Positions 26,474 to 34,957 of a stretch of DNA of 64,000 nucleotides are shown piece after piece; position 1 is the first letter of the stretch; each line of letters opens with the position of its first letter. This DNA comes from Bacteroidia bacterium (GTDB lineage: Bacteria > Bacteroidota > Bacteroidia > Palsa-965), in contig JALONL010000008.1 of NCBI GenBank assembly GCA_025454955.1, forward strand, positions 1 to 64,000, read 5' to 3'. The position numbers and the translations under genes were made by a program. The notes beneath the pieces were generated by a model that saw only the letters and a program-made list of their open reading frames with translations, was not told where the DNA came from and searched no databases.

Positions 26474-27628
26474 ATGAAACATATTTCCGTCTTCGCAATT
26501 ACACTTGGTTTTTGCCTGCACCTTAATGCACAGGTGGCAACCAATTATCAATTTACTCAGGATACAGTTCCTTTTAGCTATATCACCGGAGGAACAGTAA
26601 TTAGTTTGAGTACGGCAGACGATGCTTCCTTTACTGCAAACAATATTGGATTTACGTTTAACTACAATGGTTTAAACTATACTCAGTTTGCTGTAAATGT
26701 AAATGGATATGTTACTTTCAGCAGTTTTGTTTCGAGCAGTTATACCCCCATTTCATCGGCATCAACAAGTATTCTAATTTCTGCGCTTGGTAACGATTTA
26801 CAATTGGGTTATACATTCAGGGCGTCTATAACAAGCGGATCGAATCAGTTGACATCTGACTCCCTTCTCCCCGGCATGTATGTAGGAGCTACCATAACCG
26901 GTCCCGGCATTCCGGCCGGTACTCAGGTTACGGGCATAAGCGGCAATGTACTTACGCTGAGCCAGAACGCCACATCAACTTCAACCTCAGCCTGGTTTAC
27001 CTGCCTCGGTGAAATTCGCACAGAAACCATTGGCAATGCTCCAAACCGTAAATGTGTAATACAATGGCGCAACACAGGGCGGTTTGCCAGTCAGAACAAT
27101 CAGTACTGTTTTAACTTTCAAATTATTTTGCACGAAACCAGCAACAATGTGGAAATCGCATACGACATACTGGCAATGTCGCTATCCAACAGTCTGTTTC
27201 AGGTAGGATTGCGCGGTATGCCCACCAACGATTTCAATTCGCGCACCACAACCACAAACTGGCAGCAAACCACCGCATCGGTACAAAACACCAATACCTG
27301 TACAATGACGTCAACCATAAAGCCGATATCGGGCCTGCGGTTTATCTGGGTCAATACGGCAGTTGGCGTAGAAGAAAATATACAGTCAATACCATTTAGT
27401 TTGTACCCCAATCCGGCAAGTGATGCGGTCTTTGTACAAACCCCGGCAGTAATCGAAAACGGAATTATCGAAATTTTCGACCTCGGCGGACGGGTATGCC
27501 TTACTCAGCAAATTTCGCCGGGCACCACTTTGCTTTCGATGAATATCGAAACCCTGCCGACGGGCACCTACCATATTCGCATAAGCACGGCCACCGGCCA
27601 GGGCACGCAGCGGCTGACAGTGCTGTAA
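26474..27628 (+). CDS. Secreted surface protein with T9SS type A sorting domain
   Basis: A 384-residue protein with a Sec signal (ending HLNAQ) and a typical type A T9SS C-terminal domain of about 80 residues: FSLYPNPASDAVFV, then GIIEIFDLGGRVCLTQ, then LPTGTYHIRISTATGQGTQRLTVL. The middle is beta-rich. It contains a short insert (LLPGMYVGATITGPGIPAGTQVTGISGN region) like the G-I-P-x-G-T-x-V motifs found in phage and surface structural proteins. It should be exported by T9SS and attached to the surface or released. Function unknown. It lies between two PorE-like genes, suggesting a link to envelope or T9SS biology. Confidence 0.82.
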   Translation: MKHISVFAITLGFCLHLNAQVATNYQFTQDTVPFSYITGGTVISLSTADDASFTANNIGFTFNYNGLNYTQFAVNVNGYVTFSSFVSSSYTPISSASTSILISALGNDLQLGYTFRASITSGSNQLTSDSLLPGMYVGATITGPGIPAGTQVTGISGNVLTLSQNATSTSTSAWFTCLGEIRTETIGNAPNRKCVIQWRNTGRFASQNNQYCFNFQIILHETSNNVEIAYDILAMSLSNSLFQVGLRGMPTNDFNSRTTTTNWQQTTASVQNTNTCTMTSTIKPISGLRFIWVNTAVGVEENIQSIPFSLYPNPASDAVFVQTPAVIENGIIEIFDLGGRVCLTQQISPGTTLLSMNIETLPTGTYHIRISTATGQGTQRLTVL

Positions 27629-27658
27629 TTTCGGCATCAAAATTCTTTTGCAGTTATA

Positions 27659-27688
27659 AAAAACGAACTTCGCTGAGTTCGTTTTTTT
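27659..27688 (+). terminator. Intrinsic terminator after the T9SS cargo gene
   Basis: Stem AAACGAACT/AGTTCGTTT with loop TCGCTG (27661-27684), preceded by A's and followed by a T-run. It is a classic, possibly bidirectional terminator. Confidence 0.85.
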
Positions 27689-27774
27689 ATCTTTGAACAG
27701 AACGGTATGGCTTTTGCAAAACGAACGCAAAACATGCTTTTCTGACACCAAACCAACACACAGCCATTTACCCC

Positions 27775-29340
27775 GTGAGAGCGATTCTGCTTCGTGCTGT
27801 ATTTGCCATATTGCTGCTCGGCTGCGCAATCAGACTTACTGCGCAACCGAAAACGGCTGTTGATCCCGAACTTGCCGCCGAGCATTTCTCGCACGGCAAT
27901 TTCGTGATGGCTTTACCGCTGTATGTGGCGCTGGCCAAAAAGGAATACAAGAATGCAGAGTACAACCAGCGGGCCGGCATCTGCTACCTGCGCACCAACA
28001 TTGCAAAAAAAGAAGCCATCCCGTTTTTCGAATACCTTACCAAACAACCCGGCACCGATATCGAAAACTGGTTCTATCTCGGCCAGGCCTATCATTTCGA
28101 TTATAAATTTGATGAGGCCATAAAAGCCTACCAGACTTACAGCGGCAAAGCCACTTCGCAAAAAGAAAAGGCAAAGGCACAGCTTGGCATTTCGCAATGT
28201 CAGAATGCCAAATTGCTGGTGAAACGTCCGCTCGATGTGAGCTTTGAAAATGCAGGCAAGGAAGTGAATTCCGAATTTCCCGATTACTATCCGTTTGTGA
28301 CTTCCGACGAGTCGATGCTGGTTTATACCTCGCGCCGCAAAGGCAATCTGGGCGCGGGATCGGTGGAAATGGACGGCTACTACGCATCCGATATCTGGAT
28401 TGCGCGTTCGCAAAACGGGTTGTTTCAGAAAGCCAAAAATGCCGGCGGACAGGTAAACGGCACGTACGACGAACAAACCACAGGTCTCTCGGCCGACGGA
28501 AGCTGGATGACGGTGTATATCGACAATATTGCCACTGCGGGCGATGTATATCTCTCGGCCTGCGGAAAATCGCCTGCCAAGCCGGTGAAAATGGGCGACA
28601 ATATTAACGAGGGCTTCGAAACAGCCGCCAGCCTTTCGCCCGATGGCAACCAGATTTATTTTGCCAGCCGCCGCGAAGGTGGCGAAGGCGAAACCGACAT
28701 CTGGATTTGCCGCAAACTCCCTAACGGCGAGTGGGGCAAAGCACAAAACCTGAGCGTACTCAACACGCCCTACCGCGAAGATTTTCCGTTTATGTCGCCC
28801 GACGGGCATACACTCTACTTTGCCTCCGAAGGGCATAACAGCATGGGCGGTTTCGACCTGTTTATGAGTGTGTGGAACGAGGAAGACAACACCTGGAGCA
28901 CGCCGCAAAATGTGGGCTACCCGCTAAACACACCCGAAGACAACCGCACCATCTGTTTCACCGAAAACAACCGCGTGGCCTACATCTCTGCCGTGCGCGA
29001 AGGCGGCATGGGCGACCTCGACATCTGGCGCGTGGTGTTTAACGATGTGCAGCAGGAAAGCTTTACCGCCGTGGTGGGCACAATTTTACCGCCCGACTCG
29101 GCATTCGACTTTTCGGGTGTGGTAATGAGTGTGACCAACACCAAAACGCAGGAAGTGGTGGGCGATTACAAACCCAATGCCCGCACCGGACGTTTTGTGC
29201 TTGCACTGCCGCCCGGGAAATATGTAATGACCGTAGATGCGCCGGGATGCAAACAACTTATTGAAACGATAATTGTGTTTGATATTGGCGCAATGAGCGA
29301 GCAGCGGAAGGATATTAAGTTGGTCAAACAATCGCCTTAG
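27775..29340 (+). CDS. PD40 beta-propeller envelope protein (third paralogue, no OmpA domain)
   Basis: A 521-residue protein starting at GTG, with a hydrophobic signal (LRAVFAILLLGCAIRLTAQ) that contains a Cys but reads more like a Sec signal ending in TAQ. A TPR-like region covers about 25-150. A PD40 propeller follows (about 160-430; IYFASRREGGEGETDIW, LYFASEGHNSMGGFDLF). A CRD-like domain ends the protein (VMSVTNTKTQEVVGDYKPNARTGRF). Unlike the two upstream paralogues it stops after the CRD and has no OmpA-like part. It probably sits in the periplasm or is attached to the envelope complex formed by its paralogues. Confidence 0.8.
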   Translation: MRAILLRAVFAILLLGCAIRLTAQPKTAVDPELAAEHFSHGNFVMALPLYVALAKKEYKNAEYNQRAGICYLRTNIAKKEAIPFFEYLTKQPGTDIENWFYLGQAYHFDYKFDEAIKAYQTYSGKATSQKEKAKAQLGISQCQNAKLLVKRPLDVSFENAGKEVNSEFPDYYPFVTSDESMLVYTSRRKGNLGAGSVEMDGYYASDIWIARSQNGLFQKAKNAGGQVNGTYDEQTTGLSADGSWMTVYIDNIATAGDVYLSACGKSPAKPVKMGDNINEGFETAASLSPDGNQIYFASRREGGEGETDIWICRKLPNGEWGKAQNLSVLNTPYREDFPFMSPDGHTLYFASEGHNSMGGFDLFMSVWNEEDNTWSTPQNVGYPLNTPEDNRTICFTENNRVAYISAVREGGMGDLDIWRVVFNDVQQESFTAVVGTILPPDSAFDFSGVVMSVTNTKTQEVVGDYKPNARTGRFVLALPPGKYVMTVDAPGCKQLIETIIVFDIGAMSEQRKDIKLVKQSP

Positions 29341-29374
29341 CGATTCATTTCACTACAAAAAAAGCCAAAAAGCT

Positions 29375-29404
29375 GCGGCGAGTCTCCCGACTCGCCGCTT
29401 TTTT
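29375..29404 (+). terminator. Strong intrinsic terminator after the third PD40 gene
   Basis: A perfect 10-bp GC-rich stem (GCGGCGAGTC/GACTCGCCGC, 29375-29398) with a TCCC loop and a six-T tail. Confidence 0.92.
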
Positions 29405-29435
29405 GTGGCCGGTCTGCGACCGGCGTGCAGTGTGC

Positions 29436-29509
29436 ATTTGAATGAAGTCACAGCCTTCATTCAAATATGTGTAAAGTTCATTTCGGCTTTGTGGAAGTAA
29501 ACTTTACAC
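29436..29509. repeat. Two successive inverted repeats downstream of fabI
   Basis: The first is ATTTGAATGAAG/CTTCATTCAAAT (12-bp arms, 29436-29466, 7-base loop). The second is GTGTAAAGTT/AACTTTACAC (10-bp arms, 29469-29509, 21-base centre). They fill the gap between convergent genes. They may terminate the fabI message or bind a protein. Confidence 0.6.
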
Positions 29510-29519
29510 CGCTTTGCAG

Positions 29520-30338
29520 TTATGCTTTTTTGCCAAACATATCCATTACCTCGCTGCTGATGCCGGTCATCGAGTAGCCGCCATCGTGGAAGAGGTTTTG
29601 CATGGTTACCATGCGGGTGAAGTCGGAGAAAAGTGTCACGCAGTAATCGGCGCAGGCATCGGCGCTGGCGTTGCCCAGGGGCGACATCTGATCGGCAAAG
29701 CCGAAGAAGTCTTCGAAACCGGCAATACCGCCACCAGCCGTAGTTTTGGTGGGCGATTGCGAAATGGTGTTTACACGCACTTTGCGGTATTTGCCATAGT
29801 GGTAGCCAAAACTGCGGGTGATAGACTCCAGCAGGGCTTTGGCATCAGCCATATCGGTATAAAACGGAAATGTGCGTTGTGCGGCAATGTATGAAAGCGC
29901 AACCACCGAGCCCCATTCGGCAATGGCATCGGTTTGATAGGCTACGTGCAGCATTTTATGCAGCGAAAGTGCGCTCACATCGAGGCTTTTCTGAAAGAAA
30001 TCGTAGCTGAGATCGTTGTAAGGCTTGCCTTTGCGGATATTGGGCGACATGCCGATGGAATGCAGCACAAAATCAATTTTACCCCCCAAAGCCTCCTGCG
30101 ACTGTTCGAAGAGTGCTTTAAGTTCGTCCACATTGGTGGCATCGGCCGGAATAATTTTGGAGCCGGTGGCCTCGGCCAGTTTGTTTATTTCGCCCATGCG
30201 CATGGCAATGGGAGCATTGGTAAGCGTAAACTGGGCACCCTCTGAATGGGCGCGTTCAGCTACTTTCCACGCAATGGAGTTATGATCGAGCGCACCCGAA
30301 ATGATGCCGCGTTTTCCTTTAAGCAGATTGTTGGCCAT
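29520..30338 (-). CDS. fabI: Enoyl-[acyl-carrier-protein] reductase (NADH)
   Basis: Reduces enoyl-ACP in the last step of each fatty-acid elongation cycle. The 272 residues match FabI. The N-terminal nucleotide-binding region is the FabI variant GKRGIISGALDHNSIAW. The catalytic pair lies in FYTDMADAKALLES, with Tyr and Lys separated by six residues as in FabI rather than three as in ordinary SDRs. SIGMSPNIRKG and the C-terminal VMDMFGKKA end are also typical. It is a single-gene unit between convergent and divergent neighbours. Confidence 0.95.
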   Translation of the reverse strand: MANNLLKGKRGIISGALDHNSIAWKVAERAHSEGAQFTLTNAPIAMRMGEINKLAEATGSKIIPADATNVDELKALFEQSQEALGGKIDFVLHSIGMSPNIRKGKPYNDLSYDFFQKSLDVSALSLHKMLHVAYQTDAIAEWGSVVALSYIAAQRTFPFYTDMADAKALLESITRSFGYHYGKYRKVRVNTISQSPTKTTAGGGIAGFEDFFGFADQMSPLGNASADACADYCVTLFSDFTRMVTMQNLFHDGGYSMTGISSEVMDMFGKKA

Positions 30339-30647
30339 AAACTTGATTTGTGGTTGTGTTTTTAACGGGGTAAATATACGATTTGGAGGGAAATGGAAAA
30401 GCCGGTTGATCTTATACCAGATTTTGTCTCAGAATGAAAAAACGATATGAAATCACAATTCACTCACTGCCCCAATCATCAAAAATCTATTTACCGAAAA
30501 ATATTATTTATACTCAAATGATATACTTCCCCGACCGCTTTTTGAATCTTAATATCAACTTGCAAGGTATTCGATAGAATTAATTTTAATTACTGAGTCA
30601 GGAAAAGAAATTGAACATTTATTATTTTAGCCGGAAACCCCATACGC
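30339..30647. other. AT-rich intergenic stretch
   Basis: The 309 bases hold the fabI upstream region and the start of a distinctly AT-rich island that continues through the next two genes. I see no RNA gene, repeat or convincing promoter box. Confidence 0.4.
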
Positions 30648-31091
30648 ATGAAAAAATTTCCGTTTCTATTTTTGTTCGTTATCATTCCAGCTATAGTATT
30701 GCTTACATCACAAAAGCCTACCATTAGTCTTACTCAATCAAAAAATTCTGTTATAAAAAATATCAATTATGTTGGACTTTACCCAAATCAATTTACTGTA
30801 GCAATTTACTTTACCGACGAAAATGAAAGTTATACTCAAGCCCCGGTTCCTGATATCCCAACCATAGAAATTACTGTATCTGGAAAATCTGTAATTACCA
30901 CATCAAACAATCTTCACTTCGTCACCGCCTCATATTCAGCCATACCAATGAGTAGCTTTATATCAATAAATAGCTCTATGAAGATAGAATATCAATGTGC
31001 TATTTGGGGTGATACAACCGAAGAAGAATTAAAAGAAAAGGTTATTAAAGAAGTCACAGAAAAAATAATTCACCAACTAAAAAATATATGA
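30648..31091 (+). CDS. Hypothetical exported protein in an AT-rich island
   Basis: A 147-residue protein with an N-terminal hydrophobic segment (FLFLFVIIPAIVLLTS) serving as signal or anchor. A beta-rich middle and a charged C-terminal helix follow (EEELKEKVIKEVTEKIIHQLKNI). No known domain was recognised. Its base composition is clearly more AT-rich than its neighbours, which hints at acquisition. It overlaps the next small membrane-protein gene by four bases, so the two form a coupled pair. Confidence 0.55.
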   Translation: MKKFPFLFLFVIIPAIVLLTSQKPTISLTQSKNSVIKNINYVGLYPNQFTVAIYFTDENESYTQAPVPDIPTIEITVSGKSVITTSNNLHFVTASYSAIPMSSFISINSSMKIEYQCAIWGDTTEEELKEKVIKEVTEKIIHQLKNI

Positions 31092-31345
31092 CAGTCACCA
31101 TCTTATTGAGCTTAGTCGTAAGCATTGCTAAAGATGCAATTATCTATTTCATTGGCAAACTATTACAACAGCCCTTTAGTCTGAGAAGTTATCTGGGAAT
31201 CCAGAATAATCCCGAAGAGGAACCACGAATCATAAAAACGGGTCTCATATTGGGTTACTTGGGAATTGCATTGATTTTTTATGCGCTGGCAGATTGCATA
31301 ACTAGTTTGGTTAGTACGATAATTGTATTAACAAAATTGAATTGA
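31088..31345 (+). CDS. Small membrane protein coupled to the preceding gene
   Basis: An 85-residue protein with two predicted membrane segments (about 3-25 and 54-78) and a short soluble stretch containing QNNPEEEPRI between them. Its ATG overlaps the upstream stop by four bases, implying joint expression. No family was recognised. The AT-rich composition matches the upstream gene. Confidence 0.5.
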   Translation: MTVTILLSLVVSIAKDAIIYFIGKLLQQPFSLRSYLGIQNNPEEEPRIIKTGLILGYLGIALIFYALADCITSLVSTIIVLTKLN

Positions 31346-31485
31346 GATGTAACCATTTTATTCGAATCCAATTCTTTGATTTCCTTGAAAATCCGTAGCA
31401 CACCTCACACCAACCCGGCTGGGTCTGCAGGTGTTGAAACAGGTTGAAGGTTGTGAAGTAATGAACCCAAAGCAAGAATCTCACC

Positions 31486-31517
31486 GGAAGTATCCCGAAA
31501 GCATTTTTGGGTGAGAG
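31486..31517. repeat. Inverted repeat upstream of the AraC-type regulator
   Basis: TCTCACC and GGTGAGA arms enclose about 23 bases, 35-60 bases before the regulator promoter. It could be a regulator-binding site or a weak terminator of the AT-rich pair. Confidence 0.3.
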
Positions 31518-31551
31518 CCCATTTTATCAGGTAAGATAATATAACTTTGTT

Positions 31552-31559
31552 TTTACTGA
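31552..31559 (+). promoter_or_regulatory. -7 box for the AraC-type gene
   Basis: TAACTTTG matches TAnnTTTG, 25 bases before the ATG at 31585. No TTG at -33 is visible. Confidence 0.45.
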
Positions 31560-31584
31560 TATTTGATTTTTACAACTCACTCCC

Positions 31585-32517
31585 ATGCAGGTTATTTCCA
31601 TTACCGACTTCTACAAAGAACTTTTCGGCACCTACCCGGCCGATCTTGATTACTTTCTGGGCGGCAGCAACAATAAAAACATCGGCCATTTCAATGTGTT
31701 TGATACAGCAAAGTTGTTTGGGAATAATCCGGCTAAGGTTGAAATGCCTTACAACAGGCGTACTTATTACAAAATAAGCCTTATCAATGGCCGAAGCCGG
31801 GTTGATTATGCCGATAAAACGATTGAAATAAAAAAGCACGCACTGCTTTTTTCCACCCCCAAAATTCCCTACCGCTACAATCCGTTAACGCCGTTGCAGG
31901 CCGGGCATTTTTGTGTGTTTACCAAAGAGTTCATCACCAAATCGAACGCCGGGGTGTGGCCTGATCAGTTGCCGGTGTTTGGCAGTAACAGTGGTTTTAT
32001 CTACGAAATTTCGGCAGCACAATACAAACAGGCCGAACAGATTTTCCTTAAAATGCACCAGGAAATAGCGTCGGATTATGCTTTTAAATACGACCTGCTG
32101 CGCAACTATACGTTGGAAATTATTCATTTCGGTCAAAAGCTAAGCCCCATTGCCGGTGTGGAAAATACGGCCAATGCGGGCACACGCATTTCGGCATTGT
32201 TTATTGAACTTCTCGAAAGGCAGTTTCCGGTTGAACAGCCCGGACAAATGATGCGCCTGCAATCGGCCAAAGATTTTGCCGATGTGCTTGGCGTACACAC
32301 CAATCATTTGAATAAAGTGCTGAAGGAAACTACCGGCAAAACCACCACCGAAATCATTGCCGGACGCATTGCGCAGGAGGCAAAGATACTGCTGCTTCAA
32401 ACCAACTGGAATGTGTCGGAAATTGCCTATGCGCTTGGGTTTGAAGAAGTGGCGCATTTCTCGAATTTCTTCAAGAAACAAACCAGTGTGTCGCCGGTGG
32501 CATTCCGTGCGGCATGA
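31585..32517 (+). CDS. AraC-family transcriptional regulator
   Basis: A 310-residue regulator with an N-terminal cupin-like sensing region. The C-terminal AraC DNA-binding domain has two helix-turn-helix units: ADVLGVHTNHLNKVLKETTG and WNVSEIAYALGFEEVAHFSNFFKKQTSVSP. The second is the conserved family signature. The effector is unknown. It lies 93 bases upstream of an SDR gene on the same strand, which is its most likely target or partner; such AraC-SDR pairs are common in Bacteroidota. Confidence 0.88.
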   Translation: MQVISITDFYKELFGTYPADLDYFLGGSNNKNIGHFNVFDTAKLFGNNPAKVEMPYNRRTYYKISLINGRSRVDYADKTIEIKKHALLFSTPKIPYRYNPLTPLQAGHFCVFTKEFITKSNAGVWPDQLPVFGSNSGFIYEISAAQYKQAEQIFLKMHQEIASDYAFKYDLLRNYTLEIIHFGQKLSPIAGVENTANAGTRISALFIELLERQFPVEQPGQMMRLQSAKDFADVLGVHTNHLNKVLKETTGKTTTEIIAGRIAQEAKILLLQTNWNVSEIAYALGFEEVAHFSNFFKKQTSVSPVAFRAA

Positions 32518-32610
32518 TTTGAATTTTGCAAATACCGGTTTGATTCTCGCAACTGTGCCACGGCCACGATGCTGCAATTTTGTGCTGTTCATTGATAAAC
32601 AACACTGCAT

Positions 32611-33369
32611 ATGAAAAACAAAATTGCATTGGTCACCGGCGGCAGCCGCGGACTTGGAAAAAATATGGCCCTTCAGCTTGCGGCCAAAGGATTCGACGTA
32701 ATTATTACCTATCAGAACCGCCGCGAGGATGCAGAGCAGGTAGTGGCCGAAATTGAAAGCGCCGTTCACAAAGCCGCCGCACTTCAGTTGGATGTGGCGC
32801 AGAGCAACAGTTTCGCGCAGTTTGTCGCCGATCTGAAAAGCCTTTTACACACTCATTTCGGCAGCGAACAGTTGGATGCGCTGGTAAACAATGCCGGAGC
32901 CGGAATGTATGCCATGTATGCGCAGGTTACCGAAGAACAGTTCGACACCATGATGCGCATACACCTTAAAGCTCCGTTTTTCGTCACACAAACCATGCTT
33001 CCGTTGCTTGCCGATGGTGCTTCGGTGGTAAATATTTCTTCCGGACTGGCGCGTTTTTCGTACCCCGGCTACGAGGCTTACGCCATTATGAAAGGCGGCG
33101 TGGAAACACTTAGCCGCTATCAGGCCGTGGCGTTGGGCAGCCGTAAAATTCGCGTAAACGTGGTTGCCCCCGGTGCCATTGAAACCGATTTCGGCGGCGG
33201 CGTGGTGCGCGATAACAAAGAACTCAACCAGCAGATTGCCTCCATGACTCCGCTGGGCCGCGTGGGCCTGCCCGATGATATTGGCGGTGTGGTGGCGTTC
33301 CTTTGTTCAGACGATGCGAAATGGGTAAACGGACAGCGGATTGAGGTGTCGGGTGGAATTCATATTTAA
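32611..33369 (+). CDS. SDR family oxidoreductase
   Basis: A 252-residue short-chain dehydrogenase/reductase. The NAD(P)-binding motif is TGGSRGLGKN (TGxxxGxG), the NNAGAG element follows, and the active site is YAIMK (YxxxK) after a serine in VVNISSGLA. The C-terminal SGGIHI end is typical of classical SDRs. The substrate cannot be deduced; it may be controlled by the AraC-type regulator upstream. An Arg in the NRRED region after the second strand favours NADPH, which is an inference. Confidence 0.9.
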   Translation: MKNKIALVTGGSRGLGKNMALQLAAKGFDVIITYQNRREDAEQVVAEIESAVHKAAALQLDVAQSNSFAQFVADLKSLLHTHFGSEQLDALVNNAGAGMYAMYAQVTEEQFDTMMRIHLKAPFFVTQTMLPLLADGASVVNISSGLARFSYPGYEAYAIMKGGVETLSRYQAVALGSRKIRVNVVAPGAIETDFGGGVVRDNKELNQQIASMTPLGRVGLPDDIGGVVAFLCSDDAKWVNGQRIEVSGGIHI

Positions 33370-33415
33370 TTGGCGAGGACGTAATTTTCGCTGCTTCGTA
33401 TTGATTATAGAGCAG

Positions 33416-33449
33416 AAATTCCCGCAGGCACGCGCCTGCGGGAATTTTT
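33416..33449 (+). terminator. Strong intrinsic terminator after the SDR gene
   Basis: Perfect stem AAATTCCCGCAGGC/GCCTGCGGGAATTT with an ACGC loop and further T's. It is probably bidirectional. Confidence 0.9.
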
Positions 33450-33494
33450 ATTCCCATCACCACAGCCGCCTGCAAAATCCTATCTTTACAGATC

Positions 33495-34118
33495 ATGATT
33501 AACTACCCGTCGAAGCTGGTGGAAGAAGCGGTGGAGGCATTGGCCTCGTTGCCGGGCGTGGGTCGCAAAACGGCCTTGCGGTATGTGTTGCACCTGCTGC
33601 GACAGGACACCGAAAATGTGCGCAAATTCGGCAACACGTTTATCCGCCTTCGCGAAGAACTTAAATACTGCCGCACCTGTCACAACATAAGCGATACCGA
33701 GCAATGCAGCATTTGCGCCAATAGCAAGCGCGATCATGGCCTTATCTGCGTGGTGGAAGATGTGCGCGATGTAATGGCCATTGAAAACACACAACAGTTT
33801 ACTGGTGTGTATCACGTACTCGGCGGCATCATATCGCCCATGGACGGCATCGGCCCCAACGACCTGCATATCGACTCGCTGGTAGAACGCGTGCAAAGCG
33901 GCGAGGTACACGAAATTGTAATGGCTCTCAGCACTACGATGGAAGGCGATACGACAAACTTTTACATCTATCGCCGGCTCAAAGACTTTAACATTCCTGT
34001 GAGCACCATTGCCCGCGGCATTGCCATTGGCGATGAGTTGGAGTATGCCGATGAAGTGACGCTTGGGCGTTCGATTGTTAATCGTGTGCCTTATGAGAGG
34101 ACTTTTCAGGTGAAGTAG
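33495..34118 (+). CDS. recR: Recombination protein RecR
   Basis: Partner of RecO and RecF in loading RecA at single-strand gaps. The 207 residues show the N-terminal helix-hairpin-helix ([20 protein letters not shown]), a four-cysteine zinc finger ([16 protein letters not shown]), a Toprim region ([15 protein letters not shown]) and the conserved [16 protein letters not shown] segment. It stands alone between a terminator and a repeat-filled convergent gap. Confidence 0.96.
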   Translation: MINYPSKLVEEAVEALASLPGVGRKTALRYVLHLLRQDTENVRKFGNTFIRLREELKYCRTCHNISDTEQCSICANSKRDHGLICVVEDVRDVMAIENTQQFTGVYHVLGGIISPMDGIGPNDLHIDSLVERVQSGEVHEIVMALSTTMEGDTTNFYIYRRLKDFNIPVSTIARGIAIGDELEYADEVTLGRSIVNRVPYERTFQVK

Positions 34119-34123
34119 CCCTG

Positions 34124-34304
34124 CCCCCCCTCGGCTCCGCTCGGGGTGACAGGGGCATTCTTCATTTCGCTCGGGGTGACAGGGGTATTCATCATTTCAC
34201 TCGGGCTGACTGGGGTATTCAACATTTCACTCGGGCTGACTGGGGTATTCAACATTTCACTCGGGCTGACTGGGGTATTCAACATTTCACTTGGGCTGAC
34301 AGGG
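34124..34304. repeat. Tandem 30-bp repeats (left block)
   Basis: Five full and one partial copies of a 30-base unit (tcgggctgactggggtattc plus aacatttcac) start at 34141, 34171, 34201, 34231, 34261 and 34291. They are preceded by a C-run and CTCGGCTCCG. The core CTCGGGGTGAC is inverted relative to the right block. Confidence 0.85.
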
Positions 34305-34317
34305 AACTGATTTAGTT

Positions 34318-34470
34318 CCCGTCGCCCCGAGCAGAACTATGCCCGTCACCCCGAGCGGAACTATGCCCGTCACCCCGAGCACAACAATGCCCGTCACCCC
34401 GAGCACAACAATGCCCGTCACCCCGAGCACAACAATGCCCGTCACCCCGAGCGGAGTCGAGGGGGGGCGG
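34318..34470. repeat. Tandem 24-bp repeats (right block)
   Basis: Units of 24 bases (atgcccgtcaccccgagc plus six variable bases) start at 34339, 34363, 34387, 34411 and 34435, with a related partial copy at 34319. The core GTCACCCCGAG is the reverse complement of the left block core, and the outer ends (CCCCCCTCGGCTCCG and CGGAGTCGAGGGGGG) are inverted. Because 24 is a multiple of three the block looks like an open frame, but it is not treated as coding. Confidence 0.85.
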
Positions 34471-34474
34471 GACA

Positions 34475-34915
34475 CTAAAGTAATTTCCGTATTTCAAACT
34501 CCATCCCATTCATCCCCACTTTCGCACCGGCCTTTTGCCCCAGCAACTTCACACCCAGCGGCGATTGCGGCGAAATCACCATCACCTCCTGCCCTTCTGC
34601 CTTTACCTTGCCCAGCGGCACTGTTAAGTAAATAAAGCCTTTGTTTGTATCAATCAAATGCCCCGCGGTCACTGCATCGCCGCTAGCAGTAGCGTGAAAG
34701 CGTTCAAGCTGTATGAGTTGATTACGTATTAGTGTGAGTTGCTGCGCCAGCTTTTCCTGCTCCAACTGCGCCATGGCCTGTGCGGTTTCGTGTTTGTCGC
34801 CGGCGGTGCTTTTGCCTTCGGCTCCGGCGCTGAGTTCGGCGATAGAGCTGAGTAATGCGGCTTCGCGTTGCTGCAGGGTGTGGCGACAGGATTCGTAGGC
34901 TGTTTGACGGTTCAT
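34475..34915 (-). CDS. GreA/GreB-like protein
   Basis: A 146-residue protein with an N-terminal helical/coiled-coil half (about 1-75; QREAALLSSIAELSAG, ETAQAMAQLEQEKLAQQLTLIRNQL). The C-terminal half resembles the FKBP-like domain of Gre factors (GFIYLTVPLGKVKAEGQEVMV, SPQSPLGVKLLGQKAG). Bacteroidota carry such short Gre-like proteins, sometimes mislabelled as 3-oxoacyl-ACP synthase. It may act at the RNA polymerase secondary channel, but that is inference. The start at 34915 (MNRQTAYE) is preferred over 34924. Confidence 0.65.
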   Translation of the reverse strand: MNRQTAYESCRHTLQQREAALLSSIAELSAGAEGKSTAGDKHETAQAMAQLEQEKLAQQLTLIRNQLIQLERFHATASGDAVTAGHLIDTNKGFIYLTVPLGKVKAEGQEVMVISPQSPLGVKLLGQKAGAKVGMNGMEFEIRKLL

Positions 34916-34957
34916 GATATACAATTCTAATGGAAATATGATAACCGGGAAAATATA

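Noticed and set aside
31346..31584. Possible tRNA or small RNA upstream of the AraC-type gene
   Set aside because: A TTCGAATCC-like string is present but no cloverleaf stems or anticodon arm can be drawn.
34339..34635. Open frame beginning with MPVTPS repeats
   Set aside because: Generated by the 24-base tandem repeat and then runs antisense through the Gre-like gene.
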